Part shown: positions 20,661 through 31,299 of the stretch, piece after piece
Layout: each line of letters begins with the position of its first letter
Position numbering within the stretch: the first letter of the stretch is position 1
NCBI RefSeq assembly: GCF_900129775.1
Contig: NZ_FQWV01000002.1
Coordinates: 62,001 to 126,000 of the forward strand
DNA from: Halobaculum gomorrense
GTDB taxonomy: Archaea > Halobacteriota > Halobacteria > Halobacteriales > Haloferacaceae
Length of the DNA stretch: 64,000 bases
Direction of reading: 5' to 3'
Notes under the pieces: generated by a model
Told to the model about the DNA's origin: nothing
Databases searched by the model: none
Seen by the model: only the letters and a program-made list of their open reading frames with translations
Translations under genes and position numbers: made by a program

Positions 20661-20802
20661 TGAGCGTTCGTTTTCGCCCCGACTCCTACGGTGTTTCCCT
20701 TCGCGGTGACCGCGTCGAACCCGGAACGCCAGCCGACATCGGCACTCGGTCGCGCCTCCCGGTTTCGGAGGCTTGAAGCGGCCGCCCGGCGACCATCGAG
20801 AC

Positions 20803-21831
20803 ATGGATTCGGACCAGCTCCGCGCCACGGTCGTCGGCTTTCTCGGCGCGTTTGCGGTCCTCGGTGCGCTCCTGTCTCTCGTCGGTGTCGGTGACCTCGT
20901 GGACGTTCTTCAGAGCGCATCGCTCGAGATCGTCGCGCTTGTCGTCGTCGTCACCGTTGGCTGGCTCACCGCGTGGTCGGTCGCGCTCAGGACCGTGCTC
21001 GGAGTGTTGGGGATCCGGCTGTCAGTCGTCCGCTCGTTTCTGGTGTTCAGCGGCGCGATGTTCTCCAACAACATCACGCCGTTCGGCCAGGCCGGCGGCG
21101 AGCCCGTCGCCGCGCTGCTCATCGCGAAGGTCGCCGACACCGAGTACGAACGCGGACTCGCCGCCATCGCCAGCGTGGACACCCTCAATTTCGTTCCCTC
21201 CATCACGCTTGCGCTCGTCGGCGCGGCGTACTTCGCCACCGAGACGACCTTCGGAGCGCGGCTCCGGTTCGCGACCGCGGTCGTCGTCGCGCTGGCGCTG
21301 CTCGTCCCGGGGCTCGTCTATCTGGGCTGGCGAAACCGCTACGCGCTCGAATCGCGCGTCGTCAGCACGGTCGTGCCGGTGATCAGTCGGGTCACGGACG
21401 TCCTGCCGGTGATCTCCGCTCCGACCGAGGAGTCGATCGAGTCGCGGATCGGCCACTTCTTCGGCGCCATCGAGCGGGTCGCAACCGACCGCACCGGCAT
21501 CGCGGTCTCGCTGGCGGCCTCGTCGCTCGGGTGGGTGTTCCAGATGATCGGACTGTACCTCGCGTTTCAGGCGATCGACCAGCCCGTGCCGTTCTCGGCG
21601 ATGCTGTTCGTCGTTCCCATGGGTGCCATCGCGGGCATCACGCCACTGCCGGGCGGCGCTGGCGGCATCGAGGCGGTGCTCGTCGCCGTGCTCGTGGCGC
21701 TCCCCTCCGTGTCGGTCTCCGCGACGGCCGCCCTCGGCGCGGTCGTCATCTATCGGGCCGCCGTCTACTGGGTGCCGGTGATAATCGGCGGCACCGTCGT
21801 GAGCGTGATCGGCGCCGACAGCATCGGATGA
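20803..21831 (+). CDS. lysylphosphatidylglycerol synthase TM-region family membrane protein (UPF0104)
   Basis: A 342-residue multi-pass membrane protein with about eight helices. The family signature SNNITPFGQAGGEPVAALL is present, and the C-terminal GAIAGITPLPGGAGGIEAVLVAVL is the second conserved loop. In bacteria this fold is the membrane half of MprF; stand-alone archaeal members have no proven substrate and may move lipids or glycolipids. No synthase domain is attached, so lysyl-PG production is not implied. The ATG at 20803 is chosen over an upstream in-frame TTG because the helix pattern starts just after it. Confidence 0.82.
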   Translation: MDSDQLRATVVGFLGAFAVLGALLSLVGVGDLVDVLQSASLEIVALVVVVTVGWLTAWSVALRTVLGVLGIRLSVVRSFLVFSGAMFSNNITPFGQAGGEPVAALLIAKVADTEYERGLAAIASVDTLNFVPSITLALVGAAYFATETTFGARLRFATAVVVALALLVPGLVYLGWRNRYALESRVVSTVVPVISRVTDVLPVISAPTEESIESRIGHFFGAIERVATDRTGIAVSLAASSLGWVFQMIGLYLAFQAIDQPVPFSAMLFVVPMGAIAGITPLPGGAGGIEAVLVAVLVALPSVSVSATAALGAVVIYRAAVYWVPVIIGGTVVSVIGADSIG

Positions 21832-21853
21832 CATCCTCATCGCAGTTGTACCC

Positions 21854-21906
21854 GGTAGTTGCTGGGGATCCCCGCACTGGCTGGTAGTTGCTGGGGATCC
21901 CCGCAC
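21854..21906. repeat. two 24-bp direct repeats containing GGGGATCCCC palindromes
   Basis: GGTAGTTGCTGGGGATCCCCGCAC in two exact copies would exceed the space allowed here, so in parts: GGTAGTTGCT then GGGGATCCCC then GCAC, at 21854-21877 and 21883-21906. The period is 29 bases, close to three helical turns. Each copy holds a perfect 10-bp palindrome extended by TGC/GCA. They lie in the 210-bp gap between the membrane-protein stop and the S19e start. Confidence 0.8.
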
Positions 21907-22010
21907 CGGATGGGTCCTCCCACCGGCTGTGCGATCAGCGGGTCGCGATCGGGATCGGAGACGCGGGTCGGACCTCGTGGACGCCTCACACGCGGCGGGT
22001 GATACGACGG

Positions 22011-22018
22011 CTTTAAAC
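22011..22018 (+). promoter_or_regulatory. TATA-like box of S19e
   Basis: CTTTAAAC lies 24-31 bases before the S19e ATG at 22042, which places the transcription start at or just before the A of the start codon. This supports a leaderless message for the ribosomal protein gene. No Shine-Dalgarno sequence is seen. Confidence 0.55.
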
Positions 22019-22041
22019 GGAACGACGGTGAAATCGCCCGT

Positions 22042-22497
22042 ATGGTTACCCTCTACGACGTCCCGACGGCGGACCTCAACGACGAGGTCGCCGCTCGACT
22101 GGAGGATCGCATCGAGCAGCCGGAGTGGGTGCAGTTCACCAAGTCCGGTCAGGACCGCGAGCTCCCGCCCCAGCAGGAAGACTTCTGGTTCCGCCGCGCG
22201 GCCTCGCTGCTGCGCAAGGTCGCCGACCGCGGCCCCGTCGGCGTCGAGCGCCTCGCCACCGAGTACGGTGGCGCCAAGCGCGGCTCGAACCGCTACGTCG
22301 TCTCTCCGCCGAACCACGAGGGCGGCTCGCGGAAGATCATCCGCGTCGCGCTCCAGCAGCTCGAAGAGGAGGAGTTCGTCGAGACCGCGCAAGGCGAGGG
22401 CCGCCGCGTCACCGACGAGGGTCGCTCGTTCCTCGACGAGGCCGCCGGCGACGTGCTCGAGGAGCTCGACCGCCCCGAGCTCGAACGCTACGCGTAA
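22042..22497 (+). CDS. rps19e: 30S ribosomal protein S19e
   Basis: A 151-residue small-subunit protein found in archaea and eukaryotes but not bacteria. It has the S19e pattern: VTLYDVPTADLNDEVAARL, WVQFTKSGQDRELPPQQEDFWFRRAASLLRKV in consecutive blocks, YGGAKRGSNRYVVSPPNHEGGS and IIRVALQQLEEEEFVE. The winged-helix fold binds the maturing 40S/30S head. It is followed by the PDCD5-family gene and a PP-loop gene, an order I recall as conserved in haloarchaea. The promoter appears leaderless. Confidence 0.96.
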   Translation: MVTLYDVPTADLNDEVAARLEDRIEQPEWVQFTKSGQDRELPPQQEDFWFRRAASLLRKVADRGPVGVERLATEYGGAKRGSNRYVVSPPNHEGGSRKIIRVALQQLEEEEFVETAQGEGRRVTDEGRSFLDEAAGDVLEELDRPELERYA

Positions 22498-22656
22498 GCC
22501 GACGGTCGCACACGAGGTGTTCGATCGCCGGCCGTGTCACCAGCGATTCGCGACCCGGCGTCGACCGCCTCGTCGCGGTCACTGCGTCCGCTGGACGCCG
22601 CCGTCGCCCGCGTACCCACAATTGTTTTGCCCGCGCACCGGCAACGTTCCGTCGAC

Positions 22657-23010
22657 ATGAGCGAGAACCCCGACGACGAGCGACTGGAGGAGCTGCGCGA
22701 GCAGAAGATGCAGGAGCTCCAAGAGCAGGCGCAGGGACAGGGACAAGACCAGGAGGCCCAACAGGCAGCCCAGGAACAGGCCGAGCGCCAGCAGGAGGCG
22801 CTGCTCAAGCAGTACCTCACCGACGGCGCGCGCCAGCGACTCAACGCAGTCGAGATGAGCAAGCCCGACTTCGCCGCGCAGGTGAAACAACAGGTCACGG
22901 CGCTGGCGAAGAGCGGCCGAGTGAACGGCCGCATCGACGAGGACCAGATGAAGGAGCTGCTGCGCGAACTGCAGCCGGACCAGAAGAGCTTCGACATCCG
23001 CCGCCGCTGA
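22657..23010 (+). CDS. PDCD5-family DNA-binding protein
   Basis: A 117-residue helical protein of the PDCD5/TFAR19 family, widespread in archaea and eukaryotes and usually annotated as a double-stranded DNA-binding protein. The N-terminal Gln/Glu-rich helix (residues about 8-50) leads into the conserved core: [44 protein letters not shown], ending [10 protein letters not shown]. Its precise role in archaea is not settled. It follows S19e by 159 bases, with its own AT-rich box (ATTGTTTTGC, 22621-22630) about 30 bases before the ATG. Confidence 0.93.
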   Translation: MSENPDDERLEELREQKMQELQEQAQGQGQDQEAQQAAQEQAERQQEALLKQYLTDGARQRLNAVEMSKPDFAAQVKQQVTALAKSGRVNGRIDEDQMKELLRELQPDQKSFDIRRR

Positions 23011-23017
23011 CGCACGC

Positions 23018-23608
23018 GTGGACCTCGCGCTCTGCTACAGCGGCGGGAAAGACTCCTCGCTCGCCGCGCTCGTCCTCGACCGCTTCTATGACGTGACGTT
23101 GGTCACGGCCCACTTCGGCGTCACCGATGACCACGAACACGCGCGCCGGGCCGCCGAGGCGCTCGGCTTTCCGTTCGAGACCCACGACCTCGACCGCGAA
23201 GTCGCCCGCGAGGCCGTCGACCGGATGCGCGCGGACGGCTTCCCCCGTAACGGGATCCAGCGCGTCCACGAGCACGCACTGGAGTCGGTCGCCGGCCGCG
23301 ACGTGGACGCCGTCGCCGACGGCACCCGCCGCGACGACCGCGTCCCCTCGATCTCCCGGGCGTTCGCCCAGAGCCTGGAGGACCGCCACGGCGTCGACTA
23401 CATCTCCCCCCTCTCGGGGTTCGGCCGCGGCGCCGTCGACCGCCTCGTCGACGCCACGCTTGACGTGGAATCGGGGCCATCCGAGGAGGTACCCAAGGCC
23501 GATTACGAGGGCGAACTGCGCGCGCTCTTGCGCGAGGAGGCCGGCGACTCGGCGGTCGCCGAGGTGTTCCCCGACCACGAGCAGACGTACGTGCGCGGGA
23601 CGCGCTGA
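23018..23608 (+). CDS. PP-loop ATP pyrophosphatase family protein
   Basis: A 196-residue protein starting from a GTG seven bases after the PDCD5-family stop, so probably co-transcribed. Residues 8-13 are the PP-loop SGGKDS used to adenylate a substrate (as in tRNA-thiolation enzymes, asparagine and NAD synthetases). The hydrophobic strand DLALCYSGGKDSSLAALVL begins the Rossmann-like fold, and a second conserved segment is VDAVADGTRRDDRVPSIS. The tail (DSAVAEVFPDHEQTYVRG) is typical of a haloarchaeal subgroup. No THUMP domain or Cys motif is present, so a classical tRNA thiolase is unlikely. Substrate unknown; the S19e-PDCD5 context hints at translation. Confidence 0.8.
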   Translation: MDLALCYSGGKDSSLAALVLDRFYDVTLVTAHFGVTDDHEHARRAAEALGFPFETHDLDREVAREAVDRMRADGFPRNGIQRVHEHALESVAGRDVDAVADGTRRDDRVPSISRAFAQSLEDRHGVDYISPLSGFGRGAVDRLVDATLDVESGPSEEVPKADYEGELRALLREEAGDSAVAEVFPDHEQTYVRGTR

Positions 23609-23653
23609 CCGGCAAGCGGCGGGGTTATCAGGCCGCCGAGCCGACTCCGCGCC

Positions 23654-24547
23654 GTGTCCGCACTCGTCACCCCCGGCATCGCCGTCGCCGTCGCCGCGGC
23701 GGTGCTGTGGGGGGTCTACCTCTTCGCGCTGAAGCGCTATGTCGCCGGCGTCCCCGCGACCGTGCTCACGGTGCTCGTCAACGTCTGCGCGCTGACGTGG
23801 TACGCCCCGATTGCCGTCACCCGGCTATCGGCGGACGTGCTTCCCGACCCCGCGACTCTCGGCGCGCCCGCCGTGCTCGCGCTCGCCGGAGCCGTCCTCG
23901 GTGTCGGCGTCGGTTTCGTCCTGTTCGTGAACGCGCTCGCGCTCGGCGAGGTGTCGTACGTCACGCCGATCAACAAGGTCGTCCCCGTGTTCGTCCTCCC
24001 GCTGGAGCTGCTCTTGTTGGGGGCCGACCTCCCGCCGCTGGCGTTCGTCGGCGTCGCCGTCGTCACCGCGGCGGTGTACGTCGCCAACTACCGCGGCGGC
24101 GACCCGCTTGAACCCCTCCGGCGGGCGGTCTCGGCTCAGCCCGCGCAGCTCGCGCTGCTGTCGGCGGTCGCGTACGCCGTCGGCGACGTGGCCAAGCGCG
24201 CCGTCCTCGACCGGGTCGGCCTCCCGCCGGAGGCGCTCGTCGTCGTCGTGCTCGGCGGGGTGCTCCTCCTCTTGTTCCCGCTTGCGGTCCGCGATTGGGA
24301 GGCCGACCGGTCGTGGGAGACGCCTGCGCCGACGTTCCTCGCGCTGGGGCTGGTCGTCGCGACGGCCGAACACCTCACGAGCGTCGCGTTCGCCGCGCTC
24401 CCCGCGAGCATCGCCTCGCCGGTGATCAACACGCAGGCGGTCGTCGCGGTCGTGCTCGGCGGCGTGTTCCTCGGGGAGCGCCGGCTCGGCGCCCGCCTCG
24501 TCGCCGCCGCGCTTGCGGTCGTCGGCGTCGGGCTGCTCGCGGTTTGA
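23654..24547 (+). CDS. EamA/DMT-family transporter
   Basis: A 297-residue membrane protein with ten predicted helices in two repeated halves, the drug/metabolite transporter (EamA) pattern. The first half begins AVAAAVLWGVYLFALKRYV and ends with SYVTPINKVVPVFVLPLELLLLG; the second ends SIASPVINTQAVVAVVLGGVFLGERRLGARLVAAALAV in pieces. The helix-ending PINK and P-V-I-N-T-Q segments are family features. It starts from GTG at 23654, 45 bases after the PP-loop gene. DMT transporters export or import small metabolites; this substrate cannot be inferred. Confidence 0.85.
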   Translation: MSALVTPGIAVAVAAAVLWGVYLFALKRYVAGVPATVLTVLVNVCALTWYAPIAVTRLSADVLPDPATLGAPAVLALAGAVLGVGVGFVLFVNALALGEVSYVTPINKVVPVFVLPLELLLLGADLPPLAFVGVAVVTAAVYVANYRGGDPLEPLRRAVSAQPAQLALLSAVAYAVGDVAKRAVLDRVGLPPEALVVVVLGGVLLLLFPLAVRDWEADRSWETPAPTFLALGLVVATAEHLTSVAFAALPASIASPVINTQAVVAVVLGGVFLGERRLGARLVAAALAVVGVGLLAV

Positions 24548-24627
24548 GCGCGGAACGGCCGGGGGACCGCTCCGACCGCGACGGCGAACCACGGGGTTAA
24601 ACTCCCGGACGCGCGAGGTACCCGGTA

Positions 24628-25944
24628 ATGCCAACGTACGAGCGCCTGAAGGGGTTCCGCGACTTCTATCCCCCCGAGATGGCCGTCCGTCGCGAGGTGA
24701 CCGACACACTGGAGTCGGTCGCGCGCGGTTACGGCTTCCGCGAGATCGACACGCCCCGGCTGGAGCCGGCGGAGATGTGGACCGACAAGTCCGGCGACGA
24801 CATCGTCGACGAGCTGTACGCCTTCGAGGATCACGGCGGCCGCCACGTCACGCTCTCGCCGGAGTTGACGCCCACTGTCGCGCGGATGTACGCCGCGAAG
24901 GCCCAGGCGCTGTCCAAGCCGGTGAAGTGGTTCTCGACGCGTCCGTTCTGGCGCTATGAGGCCGTCCAGCAGGGTCGGTTTCGCGAGTTCTCCCAGACGA
25001 ACATCGACATCTTCGGCTCGGCGGAGCCGGAGGCGGACGCCGAGGTGCTCGCGACCGCGGCAGACGCGCTCACCGAGCTCGGCCTGTCGGCCGACGACTT
25101 CGAGTTCCGCGTCAGCCACCGCGACATCCTCGGGTCGCTGCTGCGCTCGTTCGACTCGGACGTGGACGTGCGCGCGGCCATCCGCGCGGTCGACAAGTCC
25201 GAGAAGGTCGACGAGGCGGAGTACCTCGACCTGCTCCACGACGCCGGCCTCGCCTTCGACGAGGCGCGGGAGTTCGACGACCTGCTCGGCGTCGGCGACC
25301 CCGCCGACCTCGACGGGCTCACCGACTTTGCGCCCGACTCCGCGGAGCTCGCGGCCGCCGTCGACAACCTCCGGGCGGTCCTCGCGGCCGCCGACGACTT
25401 CGGCGTCGGCGAGCACTGCGACCTCTCGCTGCGCACCGCCCGCGGGCTCGACTACTACACCGGCGCGGTCTTCGAGTGCTTCGACGCGACCGGCGAGATC
25501 GGTCGCTCCGTCTTCGGCGGCGGCCGCTACGACGACCTCATCGAAGAGTTCGGCGGCCAGCCCACGCCCGCGGTCGGCGTCGCCCCCGGGCACGCGCCGA
25601 TGGGGCTCCTTCTGGAACGTGCGGGCGTCGCCCCGGAGGCGGCCATCGAGACGGACTACTACGTGCTGCAGGTCGGCGATACCCGGGCGACGGCCGCCCG
25701 GATCGCCCGCGACCTCCGGAGCCGGGGCCACGTCGTCGAGTCGGACGTGTCGGACCGCAGCTTCGGCGCACAACTGAACTACGCCGACTCGATCAACGCT
25801 GAGACGGTCGTCATCGTCGGCGAGCAGGACCTCGCGAACGACGAGGTGACGCTGAAGGACATGGCCTCCGGCGACCAGACGACCGCGCCGGTCGACGAGT
25901 TCCCGGGCGGGTTCGACCGGCCGACGTTCGACGACTTCGCGTAA
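24628..25944 (+). CDS. hisS: histidyl-tRNA synthetase
   Basis: A 438-residue class II aminoacyl-tRNA synthetase that charges tRNA-His. It opens with KGFRDFYPPEMAVRREV (motif 1 region). Motif 2 is VKWFSTRPFWRYEAVQQGRFREF, read in two pieces around residue 105. The histidine-specific loops ARGLDYYTGAVFE and FGGGRYDDLIEEFGG follow, then a C-terminal anticodon-binding domain (YYVLQVGDTRATAARIARDL). A TATA-like GGTTAAACT lies about 28 bases before the ATG. Its TAA overlaps the truA ATG by one base, so the two form a translation-coupled pair. Confidence 0.96.
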   Translation: MPTYERLKGFRDFYPPEMAVRREVTDTLESVARGYGFREIDTPRLEPAEMWTDKSGDDIVDELYAFEDHGGRHVTLSPELTPTVARMYAAKAQALSKPVKWFSTRPFWRYEAVQQGRFREFSQTNIDIFGSAEPEADAEVLATAADALTELGLSADDFEFRVSHRDILGSLLRSFDSDVDVRAAIRAVDKSEKVDEAEYLDLLHDAGLAFDEAREFDDLLGVGDPADLDGLTDFAPDSAELAAAVDNLRAVLAAADDFGVGEHCDLSLRTARGLDYYTGAVFECFDATGEIGRSVFGGGRYDDLIEEFGGQPTPAVGVAPGHAPMGLLLERAGVAPEAAIETDYYVLQVGDTRATAARIARDLRSRGHVVESDVSDRSFGAQLNYADSINAETVVIVGEQDLANDEVTLKDMASGDQTTAPVDEFPGGFDRPTFDDFA

Positions 25945-26858
25945 TGGCGACCCGCCGGGCGTACCGCGTCGCCTACGACGGCCGCCCCTTCTTCGGCTTC
26001 CAGCGCCAGCCCGACGTGCCGACCGTCGAGGACGCGCTGCTGGACGCGCTCCGGGCGCTCGATGTCCTCGGGCACGACGCCGACACCCCGCCGGGGTACG
26101 CCGCCGCCGGCCGCACCGACCGCGGCGTCTCGGCGGTCCGCCAGACCGTCGCCTTCGACGCCCCGGCGTGGCTCACTCCGCGGGCGTTCTCCAGCGAACT
26201 CCCCGCAGCCGTGCGGGTGTGGGCTGCCGCCGACGCGCCCGTCGACTTCCACGCGACCCACGACGCCGTCCGCCGGACGTACCGCTATCACCTCCACGCG
26301 CCGGGCGCCAACCTCGCCCGCGCCCGCGCGGCGGCCGAAGCCCTGTCGGGCGAGCACGACGTGCACAACCTCACCAGCGACCCCCGCGGGCCGAAGACCC
26401 GCCGAGACCTCTCGCTGTCGGTCGATGCCGGGCGGGGCGAGGGGGCGCTCGCCGTCGGCGACCCGGAGCCCGTCGACGCCGGCGACGACTTCCTGACCCT
26501 CACCGTCGCCGCCGGGGGCTTCCCGCGTGAGTTCGTCCGCCGGGTCGCCGCGGTCGTCCGGGGCGTCGCCGTCGACAACACCGGACTCGACCGGATCGAG
26601 GAGCTCCTCGGCGACGAGGCGCTGTCGGGACCGCGCGGCGTCGCGCCCGCGCCCCCCGAACCCCTCGTGCTCGCCGACGTTACCTACCCCGACCTCGACT
26701 TCGTGCCGGACCCCGAGGCGGTCGCGGCGCTGCGGGCCGTGTTCGGTGAGCGCCGGGTCGCCGCGATCGCCCGGAGCCGAGCGCTCGGCGACGTGGTGGA
26801 CGCCGTCGACGCCGCGAGCGACGCCGCGTCGGAGGCTGCGAGCGACGCGGTCGAGTGA
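25944..26858 (+). CDS. truA: tRNA pseudouridine synthase A
   Basis: A 304-residue TruA-family enzyme that converts uridines at positions 38-40 of the tRNA anticodon stem to pseudouridine. The first strand is RVAYDGRPFFGFQRQPDVPTVEDAL (in pieces). The catalytic aspartate is in AAGRTDRGVSAVRQ, with VDFHATHDAVRRTYRYHL and AAGGFPREFVRRVAAVVRGVA later. The C-terminus ends in an Ala/Ser/Asp repeat-like tail (DAASDAASEAASDAVE) common as disordered padding in haloarchaea. It starts at the base that ends hisS, so both RNA-processing genes are one operon. Confidence 0.94.
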   Translation: MATRRAYRVAYDGRPFFGFQRQPDVPTVEDALLDALRALDVLGHDADTPPGYAAAGRTDRGVSAVRQTVAFDAPAWLTPRAFSSELPAAVRVWAAADAPVDFHATHDAVRRTYRYHLHAPGANLARARAAAEALSGEHDVHNLTSDPRGPKTRRDLSLSVDAGRGEGALAVGDPEPVDAGDDFLTLTVAAGGFPREFVRRVAAVVRGVAVDNTGLDRIEELLGDEALSGPRGVAPAPPEPLVLADVTYPDLDFVPDPEAVAALRAVFGERRVAAIARSRALGDVVDAVDAASDAASEAASDAVE

Positions 26859-26880
26859 TCGTCGGTCGGCGCGACCGCGG

Positions 26881-28209
26881 TCACTCCCACCCCTCGGGCC
26901 AGAGGCCAGCCGCCTTCATCCCCGGTTCGAACTCCGCGTTCCGGAACGCCTCCTCGAGTTCGTAGGGATCGAGCACCGGCACGTCGGTCGCCTCGTCGGC
27001 CAGCTCTCGGACGAGGAGCGCCGCGAGGACGCCGTGCTCGCGGATGCAGCGGTCGTCGACCTTGTCTCGCGTGTCGGCGTGCGTGTGGCCCCACCCCCGG
27101 CCGCGCTCGCCGCTGTCGGAGTGGAACTGCAGCGACGCGACGCCCCGGCGGACGAACGGCCACTGGTCGGAGAACGGGTGCGGCTCCTCGTGCACCGCGA
27201 TCGGCTGGCGGGTCCGGTCTGCCACCCGCCGGGCCGTCCGCGCGGTCGCCTCGGAGGTGTGCGTCATCGCGACGAGATCGCGGAAGCGACCCGCCCCGTC
27301 GAGGTTGACGACTGCCTTCACCGTGTCCAGGTCCGTCGTCGCCGCGAGGTGCTCGGAGCCGAGCAGCCCCGTCTCCTCGCAGCCGACGGCGGCGAACCGG
27401 ACGCCGATGTCGAGGTCGGCGGCCGAGAGCACCGACGCCGCCGCAAGCAGCGTCGCGACGCCGCAGCCGTTGTCCAGCGCCCCTTCGGCGATGTCGTGGC
27501 CGTCGTAGTGCGCGAGGACGAGCACGTACTCGTCGGTCCGCGGGCCGGTGTGCGCGAGCACGTTCTGCGACTCGTCGGGGACCGTCTCGGCGTCGACCGA
27601 CAGGTCGATTTCCCCGCCCTCGTCCGCGTACTCGGTGAGCCACGCGCCCGTCTCCTTGCTCACCCCGACCGCCGGGATCGCGGCCTCCTCGCCGAAGGTG
27701 AGCGACCCCGTCGGCGGTAACTGGCCGGGCACGTGGTTGACGAAGACGAACGCGTCCGCGCCCGCCTCCGCCGCAGTCCCGAACTTCTCCATCCGGTGGA
27801 TGAACCGCGACTCGCTGGGCGTCGTCGTCGACGCGACGGCGACTTTCCCTTCCACGTCGACCGCGTCGATCTCTTCGGGCGTGCCGTACCCCACGTCGAC
27901 GAGCTCGCCGGCGGCGTCGCCGGCGGGGCTGTACGGCAGCGCGATCGCGTCGAACGCGCGCTCGGCCGGGGCGGTCACGCGCAGTTCGGTCCCCCCGCGG
28001 CGCCACGCGGGCGCGTCAAACGACTGCCGGCGCACGCGCTCCAGTCCGCGCTCGTCGAACGCGTCGGCGACGAGGTCGGCGGCGCGTTCCTCCCCCGCGC
28101 TGGCGCCCATTCGGCCGCCCAGCGCGGTCAGCTCAGTGATGAACTCCCACGGCGCGGTGTCGGTCCAGACGCGTCCGACCGCCGCGGCGAGGTCGTCGTC
28201 GAGGTTCAT
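26881..28209 (-). CDS. M28-family zinc metallopeptidase
   Basis: A 442-residue aminopeptidase-like protein. Metal ligands of the M28 fold are visible: LVLAHYDGHDIAEGALDNGCGVATLLAAA (His and Asp; read in parts), the catalytic Glu pair in AAVGCEETGLLGSEH, VNLDGAGRFRD, and a late His in GWGHTHADTRDKVDD. Residues about 115-215 contain a PA-like insert (GYGTPEEIDAVDVEGKVAVASTT, FVNHVPGQLPPTGSL). No signal peptide is seen, so it probably acts inside the cell in peptide turnover. It is convergent with truA and divergent from katG. Confidence 0.9.
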   Translation of the reverse strand: MNLDDDLAAAVGRVWTDTAPWEFITELTALGGRMGASAGEERAADLVADAFDERGLERVRRQSFDAPAWRRGGTELRVTAPAERAFDAIALPYSPAGDAAGELVDVGYGTPEEIDAVDVEGKVAVASTTTPSESRFIHRMEKFGTAAEAGADAFVFVNHVPGQLPPTGSLTFGEEAAIPAVGVSKETGAWLTEYADEGGEIDLSVDAETVPDESQNVLAHTGPRTDEYVLVLAHYDGHDIAEGALDNGCGVATLLAAASVLSAADLDIGVRFAAVGCEETGLLGSEHLAATTDLDTVKAVVNLDGAGRFRDLVAMTHTSEATARTARRVADRTRQPIAVHEEPHPFSDQWPFVRRGVASLQFHSDSGERGRGWGHTHADTRDKVDDRCIREHGVLAALLVRELADEATDVPVLDPYELEEAFRNAEFEPGMKAAGLWPEGWE

Positions 28210-28309
28210 AGACGAGACGCTCGCCGGCCGCGGGCTAAAAGCCGCGGGTGTTGGCGGGTGCCGCGGGCCGTCGGTAGTCCGATCGGAACGCGGATCGAGC
28301 CGCGAGAAA

Positions 28310-28324
28310 TTTACGTATTGTAAA
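28310..28324. promoter_or_regulatory. inverted repeat upstream of katG
   Basis: TTTAC-GTATT-GTAAA is a perfect 5-bp inverted repeat with a 5-base centre, in an AT-rich stretch about 76-90 bases before the katG ATG. A TATA-like AATCTTATC (28366-28374) lies closer to the gene, so the repeat is upstream of the core promoter, where an activator or an upstream repressor might bind. An oxidative-stress regulator is a guess from the gene it precedes. Confidence 0.4.
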
Positions 28325-28363
28325 AACGAATTTGTCTGTGGTAAACGGTACTCTCGAAAGTAG

Positions 28364-30538
<2,175 letters not shown>

Positions 30539-30785
30539 CAATACTGGCGGGCGGGTCCGCCACCTGACGCGCCGCTGTGGGGCGCCCCGCCCTCGACGCT
30601 CGTCTGCGGTCTCACTCGCGGTCCCTCCTCCCGTTTTGCGGCTCTGCTCACACCGAGAGCGGTGACGGCGTCCGTCGCCAGATCCGATTCGCTATCGCAT
30701 TATCCGATTTATGAAATCTGCGCGGCGGTTATCTCGTCCGATCTCGACCGTCCGACATGGCGGTCCACGCGCAGGTGATCGGCTG

Positions 30786-31208
30786 ATGCCAGTCGCGCCC
30801 AGCTTGCTGGAGCGGCTCGCGTTCCGCGCGAATCTCGCGCCGCCGGCGATCCTCGACGTTCACGGCGCGGCGTCGCTGCACGCGCTCGCGCTCGCCGACG
30901 ACCTCGGCGTGTTCGGCGCCCTCGACGAGCCGCGCCCGTTGGCGGCGACGGCGGACGCTTTCGGGTGCGACGCGGAGGGCCTGCGAAGCCTGCTCGACGC
31001 GCCCGTCGCCGTCGGCTACCTCGGTCGCTCGGGCGACGAGTACTGGCGGACGCGGACGACCGACCGGTGGCTCACGCCCGACGCCGTGAACCGCTCGCTC
31101 GGCGACGCCGGACTGGCCACGGTCGAGACGGCTTCCTTCCGTCGCGCACCCGGCGTTCGGCTCCTGCTGGCCGAGCGACCGTACCGTGCCCACGCGCGTC
31201 GGCCGTAG
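30786..31208 (+). pseudogene. methyltransferase remnant with deleted SAM-binding core
   Basis: The frame encodes 140 residues. Residues 1-95 look like the N-terminal helical (dimerisation) domain of a caffeate/acetylserotonin-type O-methyltransferase: FRANLAPPAILDVHGAA, LADDLGVFGALDE, AATADAFGCDAEGLRSLLDA, YWRTRTTDRWLTPDA. Residues about 103-132 look like the very end of such an enzyme (GDAGLATVETASFRRAPG, VRLLLAERP). The Rossmann core that should lie between, with the SAM-binding glycine motif, is absent. The simplest reading is an in-frame internal deletion of about 150 or more codons. It could still make a small protein, but not an active methyltransferase. Confidence 0.6.
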
Positions 31209-31299
31209 AACGGAGGAGCCGTTCGAGCGAAGCGCTTGCGGGCGATTCTGCCGGCTTTGGTTGGCAAGACTTACCACCGCGCACGGGCGAGGACAGAGC

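Noticed and set aside
26684-28006. A 440-residue frame on the M28 strand in another phase
   Set aside because: Arg/Pro-rich shadow of the M28 peptidase; no motifs.
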